In this document: positions 43,516-52,279 of the stretch, piece by piece
Layout of the letters: the number at the start of each line of letters is the position of its first letter
Numbering within the stretch: the stretch's first letter is position 1
Assembly: GCA_021202925.1 (NCBI GenBank)
Contig: JAJQCD010000009.1
Coordinates: 1 to 64,000, forward strand
Source: Clostridiales bacterium
GTDB lineage: Bacteria; Bacillota; Clostridia; Lachnospirales; Lachnospiraceae
Length of the DNA: 64,000 nt
Direction of reading: 5' to 3'
Notes under the pieces: model-generated
What the model saw: only the letters and a program-made list of their open reading frames with translations
Told to the model about the DNA's origin: nothing
Databases searched by the model: none
Made by a program: the position numbers and the translations under genes

Positions 43516-43711
43516 AAAAACACCGCCGCACAGAACATTTCTACATTCTATGCAGCGGCCGCGTCATATTTCCCTTTTCGTCTCGCATTTTCCGGACAGA
43601 TATGTTATGATGAAACCTGTCCGGGGCAGACCCAGAGACCGTCTCTGCCACATCTCTGACAGCCGCATTCATCCCGAACCCATTTCGCATTTCACCAAAA
43701 GGAGGAGACTT

Positions 43712-44692
43712 ATGCCCGGATTCACCACCCATTACATTCTGGGAATGAAGGCATATAACGACATGCCCGCCAATTCCCTCAAGGCCATTATCGCCAAATA
43801 CCGCTGGCTTTATCAGCTTGGCCTCCAGGGACCAGACATGTTCTTTTACTATATTCCGATTCTGCGCCACCGGGATTACCGCAACGTTGGTTCCTACATG
43901 CACGAACATCACATCAGTGATTTTTTTGACACCTACCTGCGCCACATGAACACCATTCCGTCCAAACAGCAGCGGGAGGAGTGCCTGTCCTACTTCTGTG
44001 GCTATGTCTGCCATTATATTGGAGACTCGATCTGCCATCCATACGTCTATGGCCGGATCGGTCACGACACGGAGCACCCCGCCGGACGCATTCACGGCAT
44101 GCACGCTGCTCTGGAGAATGACATTGACGCCATTCTCCTCATGCATTACAAACACAAGAAGCCTTCCGAATTCAACCAGGCGGCTACCATCTGTCTCAAC
44201 GGCATGGAGACCCAGTTCATCTCCCGCTTCCTGGCCGACGTGATCAATGAGACCTACTACCCGATCACCTACCGCAACAACTTCCAGGTAACGCCGGCCA
44301 TGGTTCACCGCTCCATCGTCGCCATGCGCTTCGGCTGCCGGACGCTGGCAGATCCCAACGACTCCAAGCGCAATAAGATCGCTTATGTGGAATCTCTGTT
44401 CCGACGTAATCACATCGCTTCCAAAAAGCTTGTCACCGACCACATCAGCAACCCGCGCAGGGTCCTGAACCTCGACCACGAAATCTGGTGCAATCCCTGG
44501 GATCGCAGCCAGGCTTCCGACGCCTCCTTCCCGGAACTGTTCCGTAAATGTCTGGCGAAATTAAGCGATGTGTACGGCATCATCAACAACGGCATGGCTA
44601 ATGGCAGACCCACACCGGATTACGACCGTTCACGGTTGCTCCACGAGCTCGGAAGCCATTCCTACCACAGCGGACTGGAAGTCCGGGACTAA
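43712..44692 (+). CDS. Zinc-dependent phospholipase C family protein
   Basis: 326 residues from ATG 43712 (GGAGGAG upstream). It begins MPGFTTHYILGMKAY and carries the His/Asp cluster of the Zn_dep_PLPC family: LGLQGPDMFFYY, YMHEHHISDFF, YFCGYVCHYIGDSICHPYVY, HGMHAALENDIDAIL. There is no signal peptide, so unlike secreted PLCs it is probably cytoplasmic. The substrate is unknown. It ends in a 4-base convergent overlap with the AEC transporter gene. Confidence 0.88.
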   Translation: MPGFTTHYILGMKAYNDMPANSLKAIIAKYRWLYQLGLQGPDMFFYYIPILRHRDYRNVGSYMHEHHISDFFDTYLRHMNTIPSKQQREECLSYFCGYVCHYIGDSICHPYVYGRIGHDTEHPAGRIHGMHAALENDIDAILLMHYKHKKPSEFNQAATICLNGMETQFISRFLADVINETYYPITYRNNFQVTPAMVHRSIVAMRFGCRTLADPNDSKRNKIAYVESLFRRNHIASKKLVTDHISNPRRVLNLDHEIWCNPWDRSQASDASFPELFRKCLAKLSDVYGIINNGMANGRPTPDYDRSRLLHELGSHSYHSGLEVRD

Positions 44693-45630
44693 AAGATTCC
44701 CATCTGACTGAGGGCAAAGATCCACAGGAAAATCGTTCCCAGTGAGCAGATAGAGGTAAATACTACCAGCTGCGCCGCCAGATCTGCATCGGAGTCCATC
44801 GCGCTGGCCAGGTTAAAGGATGTTGTCGCGCACGGCGCGATAAAGATGCACATCAGCGCAATAAACGCATCGTTTCTGAACCCAAGGGCAATCGTAATCG
44901 CGATCATGATTGCCGGCACGATAAGCAGGCGGGTCACACAGCCGACAACAATCGGCTTCAGATTGTCCTTCACTGCTCCGAAATTGAAAAGACCGCCCAT
45001 GACAATCAACGCCACCGGAGTTCCGCATCGTCCAAGGTCACGGAATACGCCAGACAGCACATCCGGCCACTGGAAATGCAGAAGCTGCGTCGCAAAGCCC
45101 AAAATCGCCGCGACCACATAGGGGTTGGTAATAACGCCGCTCAGTGTTTTTTTGAGGTTAAGCTGACTGTCCTCCCGGAACATCTCCAGCAGAATAACCG
45201 ACAGCACATTCTGAATTGGCACGATGATCGCGATCAGCAGCGAAATCGCGCCGATATTTCCTTCCCCACACAGCGCCGTACCAATCAGTGTACCGAAAAT
45301 AACAAAGTTCGTGTGAAAAATTCCGTGCGAAAGCGCTCCCCTCCGCTTTTTGGTCTTTTCTGTCGGAAATGCCACCAGCAGCGAAATCGCAAGAATCACA
45401 AACTGGGTGATGATCGCATAAAGCAGCAATTCCCCGTTAAAGACGCTGGCAATATCCACTTTACAGATGTTGTAATAGACATTGATCGCCAGAAATGTCC
45501 TGAAACACATTTTATTCATCTTGTTCAGGGAATGCTCATCCAGCAGATTGATTCGCCGCAGGAAACATCCCAGCGCCAGCATGATAAACATGGGAAGTAC
45601 CGCGCTTAAAGCCGTTTGAAAACTACTCAT
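44689..45630 (-). CDS. AEC family transporter
   Basis: 313 residues with about 10 membrane segments in two five-helix halves: ALSAVLPMFIMLALGCFLRRINLLDEHS, the middle FHTNFVIFGTLIGTALCGE, and the second half TNPYVVAAILGFATQLL. These are auxin-efflux-carrier-type permeases; bacterial members move malate and other organic acids. It sits 19 bases downstream of ilvD on the same strand and may be cotranscribed. A second AEC gene occurs at 51324 in the divergent catabolic operon. Confidence 0.93.
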   Translation of the reverse strand: MSSFQTALSAVLPMFIMLALGCFLRRINLLDEHSLNKMNKMCFRTFLAINVYYNICKVDIASVFNGELLLYAIITQFVILAISLLVAFPTEKTKKRRGALSHGIFHTNFVIFGTLIGTALCGEGNIGAISLLIAIIVPIQNVLSVILLEMFREDSQLNLKKTLSGVITNPYVVAAILGFATQLLHFQWPDVLSGVFRDLGRCGTPVALIVMGGLFNFGAVKDNLKPIVVGCVTRLLIVPAIMIAITIALGFRNDAFIALMCIFIAPCATTSFNLASAMDSDADLAAQLVVFTSICSLGTIFLWIFALSQMGIF

Positions 45631-45649
45631 TTTCCAACCCTTCTTTCTC

Positions 45650-47323
45650 TTATTGTTCTTTCAACGGAAGCAGAATCGCTCCACGACTTCCTGATGTCAC
45701 ATGATCTGCATACCTCGCCAGATAACCGGACGTAATTCTCGGCTCTCTTGGCTGCCACTTTTTCTTCCTTTCCGCCAGGATTTCATCCGAAACTTTGACG
45801 TGAATCGAATGATTGGGAATATCGATGGAAATGATATCGCCTTCCTCAACCAGTGCAATCGGTCCGCCAACCGCCGCCTCGGGAGACACATGCCCGATCG
45901 CCGCTCCGCTGGAAGCGCCGGAAAAACGACCGTCCGTAATCAACGCCACACTCGATCCCAGCCCCATGCCAACAATCGCCGACGTCGGATTCAGCATTTC
46001 ACGCATTCCCGGTCCGCCCTTCGGTCCTTCATAACGGATGATGACAACATCTCCTGGCACAATCGTACCGTCCTTAATCGCCACGATCGCCTCATCCTCG
46101 CAGTCAAATACACGCGCCGGGCCCTCATGCACCAGCATCTCCGGCACTACCGCCGACTGCTTGACCACGCAGCCATCCGGTGCGATGTTGCCATTCAGAA
46201 TCGCAAGACCTCCGGTCGCGCTGTATGGGTTGTCAATCGGACGTATCACCTCCGGGTTTTTATTAACCGCACCGGCAATATTTTCTCCGACCGTCCTGCC
46301 GGTCACCGTCCTGGCGTCAAGCCTGATCAGATCCTTTTTCGTCAATTCATGCATAACCGCGGCAATCCCGCCTGCCTCATTCAATTCTTCAATATAATGG
46401 TATCCCGCCGGAGCCAGGTGGCACAGATTTGGTACGACACGGCTCACCTGATTGATCAGCTCCAGATCGAAATCCACATGTGCCTCATGTGCGATCGCCG
46501 GCAGATGAAGCATGCTGTTGGTCGAGCACCCCATCGCCATATCCACTGCCAATGCGTTGAGGAACGCATCCTTTGTCATGATATCTCTCGCGCAAACCTG
46601 ATCACGGTACAGCTCCATGATCTTCATGCCTGCATGCTTGGCCAGCCGGATGCGCTCGGAGTAAACCGCCGGTATCGTACCATTGCCCGGAAGACCCATT
46701 CCCAGTGCCTCCGTCAGGCAATTCATGGAATTCGCCGTATACATCCCCGCGCAGGAGCCACAGGTCGGACAGATATTCTGCTCAAATTCTTCCATATCCT
46801 GATCGTTCAGTTTACCGGCCGCATAAGCGCCTGCCGCCTGAAAGATACTCGATAAGCTCCGTTTCTCCCCGTAGACCTTTCCCGCCAGCATCGGGCCACC
46901 GCTCACAAAAATCGTCGGCAGATTCAGCCGGGCTGCCGCCATCAGCAATCCCGGAACATTCTTATCACAATTCGGAACCATGACGAGCGCGTCAAACTGA
47001 TGCGCCATCACCATCGCTTCCGTCGAATCCGCAATCAGTTCTCTGGTAACCAGCGAATACTTCATCCCCTGATGTCCCATGGCGATTCCATCACAGACTG
47101 CGATTGCCGGGAAGACAATCGGCGTTCCGCCCGCCATACTGACGCCGGTCTTTACCGCATCCACGATCTGATTGAGGTGCATATGTCCCGGCACAATCTC
47201 ATTCTGCGAACTGACAATACCAACTAACGGCTTCTCCAGTTCTTCCTTCGTCAGCCCCAGCGCGTAAAATAACGAACGATGAGGCGCCTGCTGCATCCCT
47301 TTCTTTACACAATCACTTCTCAT
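45650..47323 (-). CDS. ilvD: Dihydroxy-acid dehydratase
   Basis: 557 residues, IlvD/Edd family: [37 protein letters not shown] with a cluster Cys, [67 protein letters not shown]. The Fe-S ligand cysteines are present. The usual substrate is 2,3-dihydroxyisovalerate in branched-chain amino acid synthesis, but no other ilv gene is nearby. Its promoter carries the same palindrome as the gntR and ridA promoters, so it may instead serve the catabolic regulon, perhaps on a sugar-acid-like substrate. Confidence 0.93.
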   Translation of the reverse strand: MRSDCVKKGMQQAPHRSLFYALGLTKEELEKPLVGIVSSQNEIVPGHMHLNQIVDAVKTGVSMAGGTPIVFPAIAVCDGIAMGHQGMKYSLVTRELIADSTEAMVMAHQFDALVMVPNCDKNVPGLLMAAARLNLPTIFVSGGPMLAGKVYGEKRSLSSIFQAAGAYAAGKLNDQDMEEFEQNICPTCGSCAGMYTANSMNCLTEALGMGLPGNGTIPAVYSERIRLAKHAGMKIMELYRDQVCARDIMTKDAFLNALAVDMAMGCSTNSMLHLPAIAHEAHVDFDLELINQVSRVVPNLCHLAPAGYHYIEELNEAGGIAAVMHELTKKDLIRLDARTVTGRTVGENIAGAVNKNPEVIRPIDNPYSATGGLAILNGNIAPDGCVVKQSAVVPEMLVHEGPARVFDCEDEAIVAIKDGTIVPGDVVIIRYEGPKGGPGMREMLNPTSAIVGMGLGSSVALITDGRFSGASSGAAIGHVSPEAAVGGPIALVEEGDIISIDIPNHSIHVKVSDEILAERKKKWQPREPRITSGYLARYADHVTSGSRGAILLPLKEQ

Positions 47324-47375
47324 TCAACCCATCTCCTTACATAGAATTCCAGTCTTTGTATTATCAACATATTTC

Positions 47376-47432
47376 ATGCGATATATCGCATGTTATGTAT
47401 TGCATTATAGCCTTATTCTTCCTCTTTGTCAA
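47376..47432 (-). promoter_or_regulatory. ilvD promoter with GntR-type operator
   Basis: Minus-strand TTGACA (47432-47427) and TATAAT (47409-47404), 17 bases apart, both perfect. The 16-base palindrome ATGCGATATATCGCAT (47376-47391) lies across the expected start of transcription. Confidence 0.8.
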
Positions 47433-47514
47433 CAGAAAAGTGAACGCAAAAAAATAAAGAGGAGCTCCAGGTTCCTCTTTATCCGTTTCTTCTGTATTTT
47501 CCTGTTTTCCCGTT

Positions 47515-48192
47515 TCACATTTCCGAAGACTTCAATTTCCCCAGCACATTCAGCGTACTCAGCCAGTTTTCTCTCATATACTCCTTTGCTGACGCCAGAT
47601 TGCTCTCTTCGAGCGCAGCAATAATCCGTTGATGCTCCTCGACGGAATTGGAATCATCGTCCGTAATACAACTGTAAAAAAGATTCTCGATCCGACGAAT
47701 ATGATTTTCCAGCGTATCCTCAAATTCTGTCAGGAAATGGTTGTCCGCCAGTTTAAGAAATGTCTGGTGAAATTCCTGATCATAAATGCTGGAATTCCGG
47801 ACATCCTTCTTTTTCGTTGCACCCGCAAACCGTTCATTAATCTTTTTCAGATTTTCGATCACCTGTGGCGTAATCCCCGGATAAGAAAATTCCACCGCCA
47901 GTGCATGAAGTTCCGCCATAATTTTATAGATTGAAAATGCTCCGTCCAGATCAATTGGCGCCACACGGGTCTCTTTTCCTGGATAAACATTAACCAGCTT
48001 CTGATCCGCCAGCATCTGCACCGCTTCCCGCACCGGCGTCCGGCTGACTTCAAAATACTGGGAAATTTCCTGATCCGAAATTTTCTCCTCCGGCTTTAAG
48101 GTTCCCTCTACGATCCATTTCCTCAGTTCTATGTAAACACGCTCCTTGGCGGTCTTTGGGGTCTCCTCCAATGGTTTCTGTGGAATCGGCAT
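47515..48192 (-). CDS. GntR-family regulator of the diaminopropionate-type locus (FCD type)
   Basis: 225 residues. Winged helix VYIELRKWIVEGTLKPEEKISDQEISQYFEVSRTPVREAVQMLADQKLVNVYPGKETRV; FCD domain with YDQEFHQTFLKLADN and HQRIIAALEE. GGGAG precedes the ATG. It is divergent from ridA and followed by ilvD. Near-identical palindromes (core TGCRATATATCGC) sit on its own promoter, the ilvD promoter and the ridA promoter, so it is almost surely an autoregulating repressor of this locus. The effector is unknown. Confidence 0.95.
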   Translation of the reverse strand: MPIPQKPLEETPKTAKERVYIELRKWIVEGTLKPEEKISDQEISQYFEVSRTPVREAVQMLADQKLVNVYPGKETRVAPIDLDGAFSIYKIMAELHALAVEFSYPGITPQVIENLKKINERFAGATKKKDVRNSSIYDQEFHQTFLKLADNHFLTEFEDTLENHIRRIENLFYSCITDDDSNSVEEHQRIIAALEESNLASAKEYMRENWLSTLNVLGKLKSSEM

Positions 48193-48262
48193 AATTTTTC
48201 TCCCTTTCTAAGTCCTTCCTCATTCGATCACAACAGTCAAACTGTCTGTATCTGTCTCCTGT

Positions 48263-48301
48263 ATTATAACTCGCAAAAATCAAAAATGCAATATATCGCG
48301 T
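48263..48301 (-). promoter_or_regulatory. gntR promoter with operator over -35
   Basis: Minus-strand TTGCAT (48291-48286) and TATAAT (48268-48263), 17 bases apart. ATGCAATATATCGCGT (48286-48301) overlaps the -35. Confidence 0.7.
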
Positions 48302-48335
48302 ACAGGTGATCGGAACAAATTTTTTCATATTTCTC

Positions 48336-48406
48336 TTGACAATCCTCTCATTGCTCTTTATAATACGATATATCAAGTGCAATATATCGCATGCAGTATA
48401 TTGTAG
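48336..48406 (+). promoter_or_regulatory. ridA operon promoter with tandem operators
   Basis: TTGACA (48336-48341), 17 bases, TATAAT (48359-48364), a full consensus promoter. Directly after it come ACGATATATC (48365-48374), GTGCAATATATCGCAT (48377-48392) and ATGCAGTATATTGTAG (48391-48406), so the start of transcription is covered by overlapping copies of the GntR site. Confidence 0.8.
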
Positions 48407-48451
48407 AAGGATGCTCAGGTAACAAATTTCAACAAAAAGGAGGAGATTCAC

Positions 48452-48829
48452 ATGAATCAAAACGTATTTACCGAGGATGCTCCCAAAGCAATCGGCCCCT
48501 ACTCTCAGGGAATTCGCGGCGGCTCCACACTTTATGTGTCTGGACAGCTCCCGATCGACCCAAAGACCGGTGTTTTCCCATCCGACAATATTGCGGATCA
48601 GACAAAAATGTCTCTGGAAAATGTCGGCGCAATCCTGAAAGCCGCCGGATATGATTTCAACGATGTCGTCAAGACCACCGTATTACTGGACGACATTCAG
48701 GACTTCGGCGCCATGAATGCCGTCTACGGAACCTATTTTTCGGAGCCCTATCCCGCGAGAGCTGCTTTCGAAGTTGGAAAACTCCCGAAGAATGCAAAGG
48801 TTGAAATCGAAGTAGTGGCAGTAAAATAA
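48452..48829 (+). CDS. ridA: RidA family protein (reactive enamine/imine deaminase)
   Basis: 125 residues: TEDAPKAIGPYSQGIRGGSTLYVSGQLPIDPKTG, NVGAILKAAGYDFNDVVKTTVLLDDI, YPARAAFEVGKLPKNAKVEIEVVAVK, with the Arg of ARAAF. RidA hydrolyses 2-aminoacrylate and similar enamines, which PLP lyases such as diaminopropionate ammonia-lyase (the next gene) release. The ATG has AAGGAGGAG upstream. First gene of the GntR-controlled operon. Confidence 0.96.
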   Translation: MNQNVFTEDAPKAIGPYSQGIRGGSTLYVSGQLPIDPKTGVFPSDNIADQTKMSLENVGAILKAAGYDFNDVVKTTVLLDDIQDFGAMNAVYGTYFSEPYPARAAFEVGKLPKNAKVEIEVVAVK

Positions 48830-48846
48830 TTCGAGCGAGGTATGAT

Positions 48847-50070
48847 ATGAATGAAAGTATGAAACTGGTTCATTTTTCTGACAAAGACAGAAACACAAAC
48901 GAAAAAACGTCTGGTGTTTCTTTTGGCGTTAAGGAAGCCAAGCAGGCAATCCGTTATCACGAAGCCTTTCCCGGTTACAGTCAGACACCGCTCGCAGACC
49001 TCTCCACCCTTGCAAAAGAAGTTGGCGTAGATGGAATCTACGTAAAGGACGAAAGCTACCGGTTTGGCCTGAATGCGTTTAAAGGACTTGGCGGAAGCTA
49101 TTGCATCGGACGCTACATTGCGAATCAGCTCGGCATCGATATCAGTGAACTTTCCTATGAGAAGATCACCAGCGAGGAGAGTAAAAAGAAGATCGGTGAA
49201 CTCACCTTCGTCACCGCTACCGATGGAAACCATGGAAGGGGCATCGCCTGGACCGCACATATACTCGGCCAGAAAGCTGTCGTCTTCATGCCAAAGGGAA
49301 GCGCTCAGGAACGCCTGCAAAACATCCGTGCCCTCGGCGCAGATGCCTCTATCACGGAGCTCAACTACGATCAGACCGTAGCCTATGCCGCGGAATGTGA
49401 AAAGAAATATGGCTGGGTTCTGGTTCAGGATACCGCATGGGATGGATATGAGACGATTCCAGGCTGGATCATGCAGGGTTATACCACCATGGCCTATGAA
49501 GCGGTACGACAGCTTGGCGAAGTAAAGCCGACTCACATTTTTCTCCAGGCCGGTGTCGGCGCCATGTCCGGAGCGCTGACCGGATTCTTCGCCGATTACT
49601 ATGGGAAAGAAGATATGCCTGTCATCACAATCGTTGAACCGACCAAAGCGGACTGCATCTACCGCACCGCCGAAGCAAATGACGGAACCCTTCATATTGT
49701 CGAAGGCAATATGAATACGATTATGGCCGGTCTCGCATGCGGTGTTCCCTGCACAATCGGATGGGACGTGCTTTCAAGATACGCAAGCAATTTTGCTGCA
49801 ATTCCGGATTGCATCGCGGCAGAGGGGATGCGAATTCTTGGCAATCCGTTGGGAACCGACACCAGAGTCATTTCCGGGGAAAGCGGCGCATCCACCTTTG
49901 GATTTGCGATGGAAGTGCTGCGTAACCCGTCTTACGAAGATTTTAAAAAGCAACTGAAAATCGACAGCAATTCCCGTCTTCTCTTCTTCTCCACCGAAGG
50001 AGATACCAACAGGGAAAATTACCGTAACATCGTATGGGACGGCAAATACCCATCTCACACCGAGCGGTAA
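48847..50070 (+). CDS. dpaL: Diaminopropionate ammonia-lyase
   Basis: 407 residues of a fold-type II PLP enzyme. The PLP lysine is in FGLNAFKGLGGSY; phosphate loop TATDGNHGRGIAW; AVVFMPKGSAQERLQNIRALGA; FLQAGVGAMSGALTGF. The family (YgeX) converts 2,3-diaminopropionate to pyruvate and ammonia, with an aminoacrylate intermediate. Downstream is the M20 peptidase (YgeY-like), as in E. coli ygeX-ygeY. The ATG at 48847 or 48859 (MKLVHF) is possible. Confidence 0.95.
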   Translation: MNESMKLVHFSDKDRNTNEKTSGVSFGVKEAKQAIRYHEAFPGYSQTPLADLSTLAKEVGVDGIYVKDESYRFGLNAFKGLGGSYCIGRYIANQLGIDISELSYEKITSEESKKKIGELTFVTATDGNHGRGIAWTAHILGQKAVVFMPKGSAQERLQNIRALGADASITELNYDQTVAYAAECEKKYGWVLVQDTAWDGYETIPGWIMQGYTTMAYEAVRQLGEVKPTHIFLQAGVGAMSGALTGFFADYYGKEDMPVITIVEPTKADCIYRTAEANDGTLHIVEGNMNTIMAGLACGVPCTIGWDVLSRYASNFAAIPDCIAAEGMRILGNPLGTDTRVISGESGASTFGFAMEVLRNPSYEDFKKQLKIDSNSRLLFFSTEGDTNRENYRNIVWDGKYPSHTER

Positions 50071-50115
50071 CGGATAAAACAATAAACAAAAATAGAAAGA
50101 GAAGGATTTCAAACC

Positions 50116-51288
50116 ATGAAAAATCAATATTATGAGGATGTCTGCCGGTTTATTGACGATCACAGAGACGAGATCATCGAAAAATGGAAACAGTTTGTCA
50201 ATCTGGAGGGTCACTATGACGAAAAGGAAAACGTCGAAAAGGCACAGGCATGGTTCCGTCATGAACTGGAGGAGACCGGTTTCCGCACCTGGACAGTAGA
50301 GTCAAGACCGGATCGCTGCAGCGTGCTGCTTGGTATTCTCGGTGAGGATCGCCCAGGCAAACCGATTCTCTTTGGCGGCCATCTGGACACGGTTCATCCG
50401 AAGGGCAGCTTTGGAAAGGAAAATCCCTTCCATATTGAGGATGGCAAAGCCTTCGGTCCCGGTGTACTGGATATGAAAGGTGGCCTTGTGATGGCACTCT
50501 ACATCACCAAGGCTCTGCAGTCGCTGAATTTTGACAGAAATCCTATCAAATTTGTCGTTGCAGGAGAAGAAGAAGGCGACCATGTAGGAACCGACGTTGA
50601 TCTTCTCTACACAGAGGAAAGTAAAGGCGCACTCTGCGCATTCAACATGGAAACCGGCCACATTACAAACAGCCTGTGTGTAGGCCGCAAGACCCAGTAT
50701 ACCTTCTTTGCAACCGTGCATGGAAAAGGCGGACACGCGGGAAATGAGTTCACCAAAGGTCACAACGCACTCACGGAAGCGGTCTTAAAGATCAATGAGA
50801 TGTTGAAATCCATTGACCTCGACAAGGGTACCACCGTCACCCCCAGCGTTATGCACTGTGGAAAGAATACCACCTCGATCCCGGATCTCTGCGAATTTGC
50901 GGTAGATGTCCGTATCATGAACCAGGCAGAGGGGCAGCGCGTGAAGGATGCTTTCGACGAGATCATGAATCATTCCTATGTGCCGGGTACCACAACAGAA
51001 TACACGCTGGAATTTGCAAAGCTCCTCGAATTCGAGCCGAACGAAAAAATCCTCGGACTGTACGAATTTGTCAACAAAACTGCAGTAGACAATGGTTTTG
51101 AACCGTTTGGAAAGATCATCCTCGGCGGCGCCTCCGACACCGGCGCTATCGCCAGAGCCGATATTCCGGTTCTCTGTTCCTGTGGCGTAGTCGGCGAATT
51201 TAACCATAACATCCGCGAATATGCCGTTGTCGAATCCATGTTCAACCGGGCAAAAATCTATACACTTGCCATTCTGGACATGAAATAA
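50116..51288 (+). CDS. M20 family metallopeptidase (YgeY/ArgE-like)
   Basis: 390 residues. Metal ligands in FGGHLDTVHP, GPGVLDMKGGLVMAL and AGEEEGDHVG (catalytic Glu pair), dimerisation domain FATVHGKGGHAG, and a final GGASDTGAIA region with a HN motif near EFNHNIREYAV. Next to diaminopropionate ammonia-lyase this is probably the partner deacylase/dipeptidase that frees the diamino acid substrate, cytoplasmic. AGAAGG lies before the ATG. Confidence 0.93.
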   Translation: MKNQYYEDVCRFIDDHRDEIIEKWKQFVNLEGHYDEKENVEKAQAWFRHELEETGFRTWTVESRPDRCSVLLGILGEDRPGKPILFGGHLDTVHPKGSFGKENPFHIEDGKAFGPGVLDMKGGLVMALYITKALQSLNFDRNPIKFVVAGEEEGDHVGTDVDLLYTEESKGALCAFNMETGHITNSLCVGRKTQYTFFATVHGKGGHAGNEFTKGHNALTEAVLKINEMLKSIDLDKGTTVTPSVMHCGKNTTSIPDLCEFAVDVRIMNQAEGQRVKDAFDEIMNHSYVPGTTTEYTLEFAKLLEFEPNEKILGLYEFVNKTAVDNGFEPFGKIILGGASDTGAIARADIPVLCSCGVVGEFNHNIREYAVVESMFNRAKIYTLAILDMK

Positions 51289-51323
51289 AACATGCTGACA
51301 TGGGATACAAAGGAGGGTGAACG

Positions 51324-52241
51324 ATGCTGGTATTTATTCTGATCAAACAGATTATCATCATGGCGCTTTTAGCAGGAGTCGGATTGGTCTTATGCAGGAA
51401 AGGGCTGCTTTCACCCTCCGGAACCAAAGATCTGGGAGGCATTCTTCTGAAGGTTGTCATTCCGTGTGTAATCGTCAAATCCTACCTCGTGGATTTCTCA
51501 CAGGAACGATTCAACGGACTGATTGTCTCAGCCGGACTGGCGCTCACCGGATTCATTCTGGCAATGCTGATTTCCTGGATTGTCTATGGGAAACGTCGTC
51601 CAATCGAGAATTTCGCCGCATCCTTCTGCAATGCCGGATTCATCGGCATTCCTCTGGTACAGGCGGTTGTTGGCGAGGAAGGCGTCTTCTACGTCGCGAT
51701 TTCCATTGCGTTGCTGAACCTGTTTCAGTGGACCTATGGCGTCTATGTCATCACCGACTGCAAGGATGCCATCTCACTGAAAACAATTGCCCGCAATCCA
51801 GTCGTGATTGCAATTGTCATCGGACTGGTACTGTTTCTGACGCCGATACAGGTTCCGGAAATTCTGGTCAGTACGCTTGGATATATCGCGGGTATGAATA
51901 CACCGGTTGCGATGCTCCTTATGGGAACCTACATGGCCCGGCTGTCCATCGGTAAAATTCTGGGAGCAACAAGAGCCTACAGCTGTGTCCTGTTCCGTCT
52001 GATTGTGATTCCTGCCGTCATTCTGCTGATATACCGGATTCTGCCAGTATCCAATTATCAGGCGGTCATGACCTCCTATCTCGCAGCTATCACGCCGGTC
52101 GGAGCCAATATCTGTATCTTCGCGCAGCAGAATAACTGCGATTATGAATTAAGCGTCATTACCGTATGTCTGAGTACGATTCTGTCTGTGATTACCATAC
52201 CAGTCCTGTTCATGGCGGCCCAGACAATATTAGTCCGATAA
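51324..52241 (+). CDS. AEC family transporter (catabolic operon)
   Basis: 305 residues, 10 membrane segments: FILIKQIIIMALLAGVGLVLCRKGLL, CNAGFIGIPLVQAVVGEEGVFYVA, and in the second half LGYIAGMNTPVAMLLMGTYMARL, VGANICIFAQQNNCD. The AEC fold. GGAGGGTG is upstream. Fourth gene of the operon; probably imports or exports an acid substrate or product of the pathway. Confidence 0.93.
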   Translation: MLVFILIKQIIIMALLAGVGLVLCRKGLLSPSGTKDLGGILLKVVIPCVIVKSYLVDFSQERFNGLIVSAGLALTGFILAMLISWIVYGKRRPIENFAASFCNAGFIGIPLVQAVVGEEGVFYVAISIALLNLFQWTYGVYVITDCKDAISLKTIARNPVVIAIVIGLVLFLTPIQVPEILVSTLGYIAGMNTPVAMLLMGTYMARLSIGKILGATRAYSCVLFRLIVIPAVILLIYRILPVSNYQAVMTSYLAAITPVGANICIFAQQNNCDYELSVITVCLSTILSVITIPVLFMAAQTILVR

Positions 52242-52279
52242 TAAAAATTATTTGTAAAAAACAAGGGGGAAACTTATTT

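Noticed and set aside
45701-46855. 384-residue plus-strand ORF
   Set aside because: Antisense shadow of ilvD.
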